Source: Zasmidium citrigriseum (taxonomy: Eukaryota; Ascomycota; Dothideomycetes; Mycosphaerellales; Mycosphaerellaceae). Taken from it: a DNA stretch of 64,000 nucleotides. The stretch is taken from the NCBI GenBank assembly GCA_002786025.1, contig NHNW01000028.1, positions 124,001-188,000 on the forward strand, read 5' to 3'. Made by a program: the position numbers and the translations under genes. Below, piece by piece: positions 43,932-52,521 of this stretch. The notes under the pieces were generated by a model. The model did no database searches. It worked only from the letters and a program-made list of their open reading frames with translations, and was not told the origin of the DNA. Position 1 is the first letter of the stretch. Every line of letters begins with the position of its first letter.

Positions 43932-44510
43932 TCTGACAAGGATAGGGGGTCTTCAGAGGAGAAGCTAGCTCTATGAGGGCGCCATCTAAGATCGCTACTT
44001 CTGTTCGACTTCAGTGGCGTTTCAGCTTATTACGTTGAAGAGTCGGATTGAGTCTCTAGTTTGAGAAAGGAGCTCGGATCTTGGCACCTACTTGTTGCTC
44101 ATACGCGGCACGATGCCGATATATTGTCTTCTCGAGAACGTAGAGCAGGCGTGGGCGTACCGCGATCGCTGGTGTGTTGCGAGAACGCCAGAGCACTGAG
44201 CAGTCCGGTTGTGCTCTCGAAAAAGTGGTCAATGTGCAGTATGCGACTACTCCAGCCGGTCGAGTTGCATTCAGTTGACACGATGACCTTGGAACGATGT
44301 TGACAACATTGAATATCTCTCCAAAGTTGAAGTTGAAGTTGAAGTGACGTCGCATTTCGTTGCGAACATCCTTGCGCCAGGACCCACTTCTCTTGGCAGG
44401 GGTCAGCCAATCGCGCGAAAGCAGCGCGTCAAGCCACTTTGCACTCGCCTTTCGAACATCCACCTTCAATCCTTCAATTCACATCCACCCCATCAAAAGA
44501 CACTCAAAGA
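43932..44510. other. Bidirectional promoter region
   Basis: 579 nt between the starts of the beta-lactamase-like gene (minus) and the Erd1-like gene (plus). No other gene is supported. Confidence 0.5.
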
Positions 44511-45668
44511 ATGGACACACCACCGGCTGAAGGACCAGACCCCTTCAGCCGGGCCCTTCCGCTTCCCTTTCGCTTGGAACTGGAACTGATTCTTGGCTTC
44601 TGGCTATGGGCACTCAACCTCCACGGATTCTACCTCCTCAACATCGACATCTTCTCCCTCATACGTTACCCAGCTCGCCCCGCGGACGATGAGCCGCCGC
44701 TGCATATTTCGACCTACCGCCTGGCGGGTGTCCTCACCGGCATGTGGATGACCGCGATGATCTTCTTCTGGAACTTCACGCGTAACGATCCCGAATTGGT
44801 GGTTGCCTACGACTGGATTCCCAATTTGCTCTTCTTGGCCATTCTTGCAGTCCTCATACTTCCTCGCTATGGATTTGGGCGATCACTGTTCGGCTCTACG
44901 AACTCCCATGGCATCCACAGATTGTTTCAAGGACTGCGCCGCTGCGCGGTTGGCGGAATTGCGAAGCCCAAGCCGGAGAAGTTTGGCGATGTCTTGCTGG
45001 CAGATGCCATGACTTCCTACTCGAAACCCATCTCGGAGATCTTTGTCACGTTTTGCATGTTCTTCAAGGGTTTGCATACGACAAACAAACCGGACCGGCT
45101 CTGCGGGCATGAATTCATCGTGCCCCTGGCGATTGCGTGGCCCTTCATGATTCGCTTGAGTCAGTGCATAAAGGAAGGCCAGCGAGCGAACGCATTGAAG
45201 TATGCGACTGCGTTTCCAGTCATCATTCTGAGTTCGATGGCAAGAAATGACCCAGGCTTGCAGTTCTTTTGGTATGTCTCATATGGCATCGTGCAACTAC
45301 AGCTACTAATTAGATGGGTTAGGCGACTGGCAGCGGTAACGAACTCGCTTTACTCTTTCTGGTGGGATGTATCAATGGATTGGGACCTCACTCTTCTGTC
45401 CAAGGCTCAGCACCCAAACCCCTTCGGGCTACGACAACATCGAGTCTTCAACTTGCCCATGATCTACTACTGCGTTGTGGCTTTCGACATCGTTCTGCGA
45501 TTTGCTTGGTCATTCAAGCTTTCTCTGCATTTGGTGTATTTGGATGGCATAGAAGGCGGCGTTTTCTTGCTGGAGATTATGGAGCTGCTTCGACGATGGG
45601 TCTGGGTCTACTTCCGGGTCGAGACGGAGTTTGTGCGCAATATACCCAGTGCTACCATAGACTTGTAA
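44511..45668 (+). CDS. ERD1: Erd1-like EXS-domain membrane protein
   Basis: The ATG at 44511 begins MDTPPAEGPDPFSRALPLPF; the frame upstream opens with TTG. Two exons, 44511-45271 and 45323-45668, are inferred, with a 51-nt intron (GTATGT, ACTAAT branch, GTTAG end) that contains no stop and would be read through by a naive model. Splicing yields 368 aa and restores the EXS block FWRLAAVTNSLYSFWWDVSM. Hydrophobic segments occur near 20-42, 80-100, 110-125, 205-225 and in the C-terminal third. The EXS features PLAIAWPFMIRLSQC and NALKYATAFPVIIL are clear. In yeast Erd1 acts in the Golgi in phosphate recycling and in retention of ER and Golgi proteins; XPR1/PHO1 share the EXS domain but have an SPX domain that is absent here. 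Confidence 0.88.
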   Translation: MDTPPAEGPDPFSRALPLPFRLELELILGFWLWALNLHGFYLLNIDIFSLIRYPARPADDEPPLHISTYRLAGVLTGMWMTAMIFFWNFTRNDPELVVAYDWIPNLLFLAILAVLILPRYGFGRSLFGSTNSHGIHRLFQGLRRCAVGGIAKPKPEKFGDVLLADAMTSYSKPISEIFVTFCMFFKGLHTTNKPDRLCGHEFIVPLAIAWPFMIRLSQCIKEGQRANALKYATAFPVIILSSMARNDPGLQFFWYVSYGIVQLQLLIRWVRRLAAVTNSLYSFWWDVSMDWDLTLLSKAQHPNPFGLRQHRVFNLPMIYYCVVAFDIVLRFAWSFKLSLHLVYLDGIEGGVFLLEIMELLRRWVWVYFRVETEFVRNIPSATIDL

Positions 45669-45745
45669 CAGCGATGGAAAGTTTGTCTGCTGGACAAGAT
45701 CATCCTCGTGTTCAAGACATACTTGCAAGAATCGCCTATTCAACT

Positions 45746-47219
45746 TCACCACACAACCAAACGAACATCCTCTCCAACCGCCGCTCCCAACTCCCAAAAG
45801 TCGGTCCGAACAGCAGCCATCTTCAGCTCAGGCTGATCCAGACGCACATCATCCAACGTAACTCCCGCCGACCGAATCACCCGGGAAAGCTTGCTTCCTC
45901 CCTTCCCCGAGACCCCGACGACATCTGCCGCGGGCTGGCAGACCAGCATCCGACGCCACGATGCGTCGGGACGCTTGTAGCTCTCGGGAAACTTCCGGCG
46001 CCCGAAGAGCTGGGGGTAGATCCTAAACATGTCAGTCAAGACCGTTGCAAAACTGGGAATGGGATACTTACGGATTCAGGAGGACCTGGAAGGACCGATC
46101 ATCATCCTGCGCAGTGCTCCACCGAGGCTCGGGAAACCCGAACGAATTCTTGCGCTGGAATCTAATCGGCCCACCAGGAAGCGGACGCAAGAACAGAGCG
46201 CGCTGCAGCTTGACGGAGTCCTTGACTCCGTCGCGAAATTCCTTGGAGAACCGCTGAGAAACAACTAAGTCTCGAATCGGGAGTTTGATGAGTATGGCTT
46301 CTAGAAGCTCTGGAATGGCAAAGACTTTGGCTACCGCAGACTCCGCAACCATGACCTGCAACTTCTTGCCCTCCACCATCATCCCGTCGATGTCTTTCGA
46401 GACCTGCTGATACAGTTCCACGTTGGAGAACTCGGCGCCGATGTCGACCCATTCCTCACGATAGCCCTGGATAGTCTCCTCGGACATTCTGATGCGCTCA
46501 GCTCCACCGTAGGTGCTGTCGAAGTGATCGCGCAGCTCCTTGTAGACTTTCTCAGCATCAGCCGCTGGGACACGAGCCATACCGAGAAACTTGGTGTTGT
46601 ATTTAATGGTCGCTCCGTACTTGGGCCAGGAGTCGCCGTTGGGGTCGTAGGTAGTGTCGTCGAAGATCTGTGTGCTGCCGACTGTCTCTGGCTCATTAAC
46701 GGCATCCTCAGTGCCACGGCTGACCATGTCATGGTTGGGGGTCGCTTCCTCGCCCGCCTCATCGTCGCCGGCCGTGACCTCCATCTCCTCGCCGAAGAGG
46801 TCGTCGAAGACAACAGTAGGGCCCATTGAGTCGACACGCTGGCGCATCTCTTCGTCCTTCTCCTCAACAGCCTCATCTACCTTCTCACCCGCGCGCCGGC
46901 CACCCTTGACAGTCTCAGCCGGCTGATTGACCTCATACCCAGACTTCTTGCCCGCCTCATCATCCAACTTCTCGTCCTTGAATGAATCCTCATTACCCTT
47001 CTTCTGCTTCTTGCCCTTCACATGCTTCGTCTTCTTCTTTCTTCCCTTGGGAGTCTTTGGCTCAGGGGACGGAGACGGGTGCTTTGATTTGCGGCGCTTC
47101 TCGTTCTTCTGCGTGATATCATCGTAGTCACAGCCATCCCAGTAGGGCTTGCGGGTGGATCGTCGGGCGCGCTGCTTCTTAATGGAGTCGGCCTTGCCGG
47201 GTTTCTTGTTGACGACCAT
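45746..47219 (-). CDS. F-box domain protein with lysine-rich N-terminus
   Basis: Exon 1 is 47219-46072 and exon 2 is 46022-45746, with a 49-nt intron (GTAAGT...TTTAG), giving 474 aa. The N-terminal 120 residues are very basic (KKQRARRSTRKPYWDG; KGRKKKTKHVKGKKQKKG) and look like a nuclear localisation or nucleic-acid-binding tail. An acidic middle follows. The F-box is near residues 292-340 (VFAIPELLEAILIKLPIRDL then VVSQRFSKEFRD), the common fungal form in which LQRALFLRP follows. Across the splice the protein continues VLLNPIYPQLF and SWRRMLVCQPA, a conserved extension in these fungal F-box proteins. F-box proteins recruit substrates to SCF ubiquitin ligases through Skp1. The substrate is unknown. 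It is unrelated in sequence to the four F-box-like paralogues at 21.8-30.3 kb. Confidence 0.82.
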
Positions 47220-48592
47220 TGCTGCGGTTGTGGTGGATGCGGTGTTGGGTGGCGGGTGGGTGGTGTGTGATGGTGAAGTTGGGAGAAGGGTGCGGAAGCG
47301 ACTTCAAATACTCCCGCCGAAAGGCCCCGCGAGAGAGTGAATGAAGAGTTGATGCGCCCTTCACTCTGAGCGTGACGTCTGATTGGGCTCACTCAGATAT
47401 GTCGTTCCTTCACTCGTCGTGCCTAGTAGCTCAACTTTCACTGCGCTTCGGTCAGCTTTCACTCAGTATCGCTCAGCGTCTTCAAATACATACCTGAAGC
47501 TTGCAGTCTAATACTATCGACAAAAGCTGCTATGTGAATCGTGTGTTGAGTAGATTGGATGGGATGCGATTTTGATGTTTGTTTGGTTGCCCCCAACGAC
47601 AGCGCAGCCTGCCGCTCGAAAAGAGGAAGGCACGAAAAGGAGAATCTCCATAGTGCCTTCCTCTCGGTTATTCAGCGCCTCTCTCATCCACATTCATGTG
47701 ATCCTCTTCTCGATCTTTCCATACCTGTCTCAGTGAGCGAGGGAGGTCCAACATGTGATGACAGTGGCCATGTGATAGAGCTGTTCAAGAGTGATGTGAG
47801 ACAAGGCGAACATGTGATGGCCCAGATCTTTCGTCGTCTGCTCGTGCTCTCAATATTTCGGAATCCTCCTTATCAGTTCCAACGAGGCTCAATGCCTTAG
47901 TCTAGCACCAAATCCGGGAGAAAACGACGCAAATTCAAGAGAACGCAGGGTCCAAATGGCCCAGCATCAGCATGATCGATCAAGATACCCTGACCCCTAT
48001 TCGTCGTTTCTGGACTGAAGTTCGTATGTCGTATCGAGGAAGTTGGCCTGGTCAAAGGGACACAAAAAAACAAAGGCCTTCTCTCCATCTCTTTACGCTG
48101 ACCTTGGTACCTTGAAGGGATGTTCAATGCCTTGGTTAACCTCCGATTCGAGGAGACAGTCGACAGAGCTCCGACGAGGTGGCCAGCATCAACTTGACAA
48201 CTCAAGATCCGGGTTACCTGTCCCCCGTGCCAAAATTTCACTGGACCAGCTGTTTCATCCACTTGTCTTCTCGAATTAACCGCGCCTGTCTGGGGGTCTC
48301 GAAGCGAAGTTCAATGCCTCACTCAGCCGCCGAGCCCAGGAGAAATCAGTAGTGTCTTGTAAGTTGGCTGGCTTCAAGGAAAGTCAAAGGCCAGACCGTG
48401 AGCATCAGCAGGATCAATTAAAAAGATACTCTACCTCCCGTTGTTCCCCCTCCCGAAGCCCATATACCACCCACCCTGTCGTTGATATCGTCGAAAACCT
48501 TTCCCACGCAAAACGCCATCCGCTTGCCATGATCAATCTGCCCCTTTTACCATCTTCAGAACCCAGCCCAAACGCCATCAATGCAAGCAAAA
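47220..48592. other. Intergenic with diverged repeats, no gene supported
   Basis: About 1.4 kb holding the F-box gene promoter. Four CATGTGAT octamers lie between about 47694 and 47820. Three diverged copies of a roughly 200-bp unit start near 47886, 48121 and 48310. Open frames are short and lack motifs. Confidence 0.45.
47886..48440. repeat. Three diverged copies of an approximately 190-235 bp unit
   Basis: Each copy begins with TCAATGCCT and contains, in order, a GGAGAAA- or GGAGACA-like word, CAGCATCA and a pyrimidine-rich C(C/T)TGACCCC/CTGTCCCC-like word. Copies start near 47889, 48124 and 48312. Similarity is patchy, so boundaries are approximate. Confidence 0.45.
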
Positions 48593-49791
48593 TCACCTCG
48601 AACGACTCCTCTTCGAGACATCCGCCTTCACAACCTCCTCTTCACTCCCACTCCTCGGAGAGAGACTCAGGCGATGGTCCTTGCCGCGGAAAAGATGCAT
48701 GCCAACGTCCGTCGCCCAGTCCGCATATCCGGATCCAGGTTCTCCGGGAAGTGGAAGGCGCATGCTGCCCTCGTCGACGAAACCGGCGTTCTTCATGAGG
48801 TCGAAGAAAGCTGCTTCGCTGTCGTGTCTGGTCTTGGTCGATACCACGATGACGGCCTTGGGGGAGCGGGTGATTAGCGATACCAGCATGCCGACCAGGG
48901 GCTCCAGGGTGTCCGTGTTGTACGTGCATTCTGACACGATGACGAGATCGTTCGTCCTCGTTTGGAGCTTCTCAGGTAAAGGGGCCAGCCAATCGAGCGG
49001 TTCGAATCGCACTCTCGACGACATAGCCGGTCTCATCCTCGCAATATTGGCCTCGATCAACTCCGTAACCTCAGGCAAATCCGTAAGAAGAATATCACAA
49101 TCTGGGATCGACTGCGCGATACTGATCCCCACCGTGCCACAACCCGCACCCAGCTCAATGGCATTCAATCGCCTGTACGTCGCCGATATGAGGACATACT
49201 CTAGCAAAGGCAGGGTCGTGGGGTTATCCAGGGAGATCGTCCGATCGATGTGCTGTGCGAGTGCTTGACTTCCATCCCACAAATGCCTCGCAATACTATC
49301 CCCCGCATCCTCAAGCAAACTCACACTCCTCTCAGACAAACTCGTAAACCTCCTCTCAACCCTCCAACCCGTCTCAAACTTGCCCCTCGTAGGATTCAGC
49401 GTCCCGCTCCAGACATCCGCAACAGGTGGCAGGAATCCACAGTTCTTTTGATTCTTCACGGCGACGTGCATGCACGCGGGATACTCCACGTCTTGTCTTG
49501 AGAGGTCGAATACCACATTGAGTGATCTGGCCCCTCCATTCCATTGAACCTTTTTCCTGAGGAAGATTTCGCCGTCGTCTTCGGGGGCGCGGAGGGTGAC
49601 GATCAGGTCGAGGTCGGTCGGGTAGAAGGTCTCGCCGAGGTCGGTGGTGACGGTGATGACGGCTTTGAGGAGGACGGCGCCCTTGTCGACGTGGACTTTG
49701 GGGGTTTTGAGGAAGCGGACTGTAGGAACGATTCAGCACCACCTTTACCACATGTTCTTGAGAAGGAGGGAAGCCACTCACTGTAATGCAT
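48593..49791 (-). CDS. METTL21/EFM-like protein methyltransferase (Methyltransferase 16 family)
   Basis: A 10-nt first exon 49791-49782 (MHY and one base) joins exon 2 49719-48593 over a 62-nt intron (GTGAGT...CTACAG), giving 378 aa starting MHYIRFLKTPKVHVDKGAVL. This N-terminus matches fungal members I recall beginning with (L)HYIRFLKPP. About residues 4-90 form a beta-rich domain (LKAVITVTTDLGETFYPTDL). The Rossmann methyltransferase domain has SAM motif I ELGAGCGTVGI near 189, acidic motif LLTDLPEV near 212, and VIVSECTYNTDTLEPLV near 255, corresponding to the family's D/E-x-x-Y substrate loop. Family members trimethylate lysines of elongation factors or chaperones. The target here is unknown. 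The C-terminus is basic (KADVSKRSRSR). Confidence 0.85.
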
Positions 49792-50413
49792 GACTCCGAC
49801 CACGCCCTCAAGCCACCAACACAAAGCCTCCAAACCCGTCAAGCGAAGAAGAGGTAAGAAGACGAGGGGGAAGGGTCATGAAAAAGTCGCCCAGCTTACC
49901 GGGTGGGCGTGCTTGCTACAGCACCACCAGCTCCCCAATAGCCCGGTGCCGCCCCAATAGCTGCTTGCTGAGCCTCCTACCGTAGCTATCACGGCTTGCT
50001 GCAGTGCCCGCGGTGAGGCTGCTTCACAGACGCGTGAGGTGTGAAGTCCGCCACGGCGGTCTAGACCACTCACCTCTCGTCGATGCTCAGCTCTGCTCAT
50101 GCAGGGTCGACGATCGAGCCTCCCACCGGCCATCGGCAGCCGTGGAGCGGTCCGACACCTTAATCAGCAAACACAATCACGATGAGGGCAGTCTGGATGC
50201 GTCGGTATGGAGGAATTTGTATTTTGAAGATGGCAGAGTTGCAGAGGAAGGTCGTCTTCTGTGTCGATCACTTCGTCCAGGTCGAGATTCTGGCGTGGGA
50301 TCTCACGATCTTTCTGACTGCGCTACGTTCTGCGCGACGATGATGGTAATTGTTCGGTATACCTAATCTGCCGTCTATCCAGCACAAGATCTCGATCAAC
50401 CAAATCTCGACCC
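49792..50413. other. Intergenic, promoter side of the methyltransferase gene
   Basis: About 620 nt. No motif-bearing frame, RNA or repeat was seen. Confidence 0.5.
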
Positions 50414-51001
50414 TCAACGACCGCCTCCCACAGCGACATACGCCAACAGCGCGACCAAAACAGCAATACCGGGAAGGAACATCCACCCAAACTCCCTAAC
50501 ACCTTCAAACAGGAAATCCCCAAACGACGGCTGCCTCACCGCCTTCCTCCGCGGTTTAATCTCCTCCCAAACCTCCTGAATCGACTTCGCAACCCCTCGT
50601 TCCCGTCTCTTCAACATCGCCTTCTTCCCCTCGCCCGTATGCAACGAGACACACATCGTCGCCGAGTGCCATCCATTCGTGAAGGCGTCCACGTGGACTT
50701 CGTCGTTGGCGTAGCGTTCGAGGGTTGTTAGGAAGCGGCCGTAGAGGGCGAGACAGTCGACTTTGCGGCCGACGATGTTGAAGAGGTAGTTGTTGTAGAG
50801 GTATTCGGAGGCTTCGGAGTGGAGTTGGCGGTTTGTGCGGAGGAGGCTGGTGGGGATTGTGTGTTCGGCTGTTATGGATTTGAGTGTTTTGGTGGGGAAG
50901 GCTTGGAGGTAGAGTTGTTTGCCGGGTGGGAAGAGGTGTTGGTAGATGAGGAAGCGGATGTCGTAGGGGAGCGCGAGGAGATGGGATTGAGAGGATGCCA
51001 T
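50414..51001 (-). CDS. Small F-box/2EXR-like protein with C-terminal membrane anchor
   Basis: 195 aa from the ATG at 51001 (MASSQSHLLALPYDIRFLIY); the frame is open upstream but with poor composition, so this ATG is preferred. The N-terminus LLALPYDIRFLIYQHLFPPG resembles the LPxEIRxxIYxxL opening of fungal 2EXR and F-box-like proteins, and SLLRTNRQLHSEASEYLYNN is the second hallmark of that group. Most such proteins are soluble. This one ends in FGWMFLPGIAVLVALLAYVA followed by VGGGR, a single hydrophobic segment with almost nothing beyond it, as in tail-anchored proteins. An Arg/Lys-rich helix (KKAMLKRRERGVAKSIQEVW) precedes it. Function is unknown. Confidence 0.75.
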   Translation of the reverse strand: MASSQSHLLALPYDIRFLIYQHLFPPGKQLYLQAFPTKTLKSITAEHTIPTSLLRTNRQLHSEASEYLYNNYLFNIVGRKVDCLALYGRFLTTLERYANDEVHVDAFTNGWHSATMCVSLHTGEGKKAMLKRRERGVAKSIQEVWEEIKPRRKAVRQPSFGDFLFEGVREFGWMFLPGIAVLVALLAYVAVGGGR

Positions 51002-51524
51002 TGTTCTGGTAGGTGGTGAGTTAAGAGACGGGAGAGTGAGCGACGAGAGGGAACGAACGACCAACGAGGACCTACGCTGTACAATGTGAGTGCCTGGAAG
51101 AGATGTGAACTGACACTTGTTCTGCAGCTCTTGCGTCAAATTGAACCTGATAGGACAAGAGGAGGCTTTGATGTTGCAGGTGAAGAGGAACAACTCAAGC
51201 TGCGTCTTGAGAGACGCCAACGCACGGGCCACAAAATGCAGGCAACATGAATGTCAGCAACTCGGTAAGTGAACAAGTGTTCTTCTATAGTCGAGGACGA
51301 CTTGTGTTGCTTTGAATCAATCGCTTTTTGCAGATCACGTGTGATCTGATAGCTCTCACCGAAGAGCTCTTCGACACTCAATGCTGACCGCCAACACTGA
51401 TTCTCCATGAGACAAGTCGATGTCCATAGATATACGGCGTCCTCGAGATATCCAGAAGATATTTTCAACCATCTTTTGGGCCTCACATGGCCTTTCTGCA
51501 TTTGGTACGGCTGGAGCACGTCTC
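51002..51524. other. Intergenic
   Basis: This 523-nt gap holds the promoter of the small 2EXR-like gene and the 3' flank of the COMT gene. Nothing else is supported. Confidence 0.5.
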
Positions 51525-52521
51525 TCAGCTTTCTTCCCCAACACATCGCGTAATCTCAATGCCGTCCTGCTCACAAGTCAGCCATCAACCTCAATCGACC
51601 AAAGAAGGAAATGTACTCACCGGCACCCCCGTCGGCTCAAAACTCTCCACCAACCGACTCTCATACCTCAAATTCGGATTCCCCTTACTCTTCCCCAAAA
51701 CCTCCTTATCCACCCTCTTCGCATACTGCGCCAACTGCCTCGCCGCAAACCTCGCATCCGGCTCACCTCCATTAGCCCCATTAGCCCCATTTCCGTTACT
51801 CTCCGCCTCCTGCACCTTCTTCCTCTTCCCCGCAACATCACACCTTACATACTCCAAATACGGCGGATTCCCCGGCTTAATCACATTATCCGCCGCCAGC
51901 ACACTCCCCACCGCCACAAGTCCCAGCTCCTCACAAAGCTTCAAATCCGTCGTATAAGCGGGTTTGTAGTGATCCAGGAAGAGGAGGTCGATTTTGGTGA
52001 GGTCGCCGAGGTATTGCAGACGGGCGAGGGAGTCGGCACTAGTTCCGATTTCTACGTGCACGATGTCGGAGAGGCCGGCGAGGGACACGAGGGCCATGAT
52101 TACGGCGCCGAATTCGGGGTTGCGTTCGAGGGTGTAGTATTTTGTTCCGCCGGATTTTTTGAGGGCGGCGCCGAAGAGGATGGCGGAGTAGCCTACGTAG
52201 CCGCCTAGTTCGACCTACAATTATCATCATCAGAAGACATAGAAATCGTTTGGGGAAGTATTGGTTCTGTACCATCGTCTTCGGCTTAACCTCCGCAATC
52301 AAATCCGTCACAATCTTCCCCTTATCCTCTCCCACATTCATAAGATACTTCTTCGTCCGTCCGAACAAATCTATCGCTTCCAGGACTTTCTCGGGCGAGC
52401 CACGGATCACGTCGATGTCGGGGAGACTGTAGATGAAGTGGAGGAGTTCGATTTCGCGGCCATCGTCGAAGAAGACTTCTTCTTGGGAGGCGTAGGCTTT
52501 CTTTTGGTCGAATTCGGGCAT
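51525..52521 (-). CDS. Catechol O-methyltransferase-like SAM-dependent methyltransferase
   Basis: Exons 52521-52273, 52214-51621 and 51566-51525, with introns of 58 and 54 nt, give 294 aa. It starts MPEFDQKKAYASQEEVFFDD. Splicing at exon 1/2 creates KPKTMVELGGYVGYSAILFG at about 79-98, the SAM-binding motif I of COMT (VELGxYxGYS). LLFLDHYKPAYTTDL near 160 holds the metal-coordinating Asp of the family, and AADNVIKPGNPPYLEYVR near 192 supplies the second metal-binding Asp-Asn. The last exon restores the typical COMT ending EPTGVPDGIEITRCVG. An Asn/Gly-rich insert (SNGNGANGANGGEP) precedes the C-terminal strands. The enzyme should transfer methyl from SAM to catechols in the cytosol with Mg2+. 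The physiological substrate is unknown. Confidence 0.9.

Noticed and set aside
45362..46165. 267-codon plus-strand frame spanning the Erd1-like and F-box gene ends
   Set aside because: It overlaps two well-supported genes in other frames and has no motif.
37224..49791. Possible secondary-metabolite cluster (transporter, hydrolase, two methyltransferases)
   Set aside because: No polyketide synthase, peptide synthetase, terpene cyclase or cytochrome P450 is present, and the neighbours include housekeeping genes.
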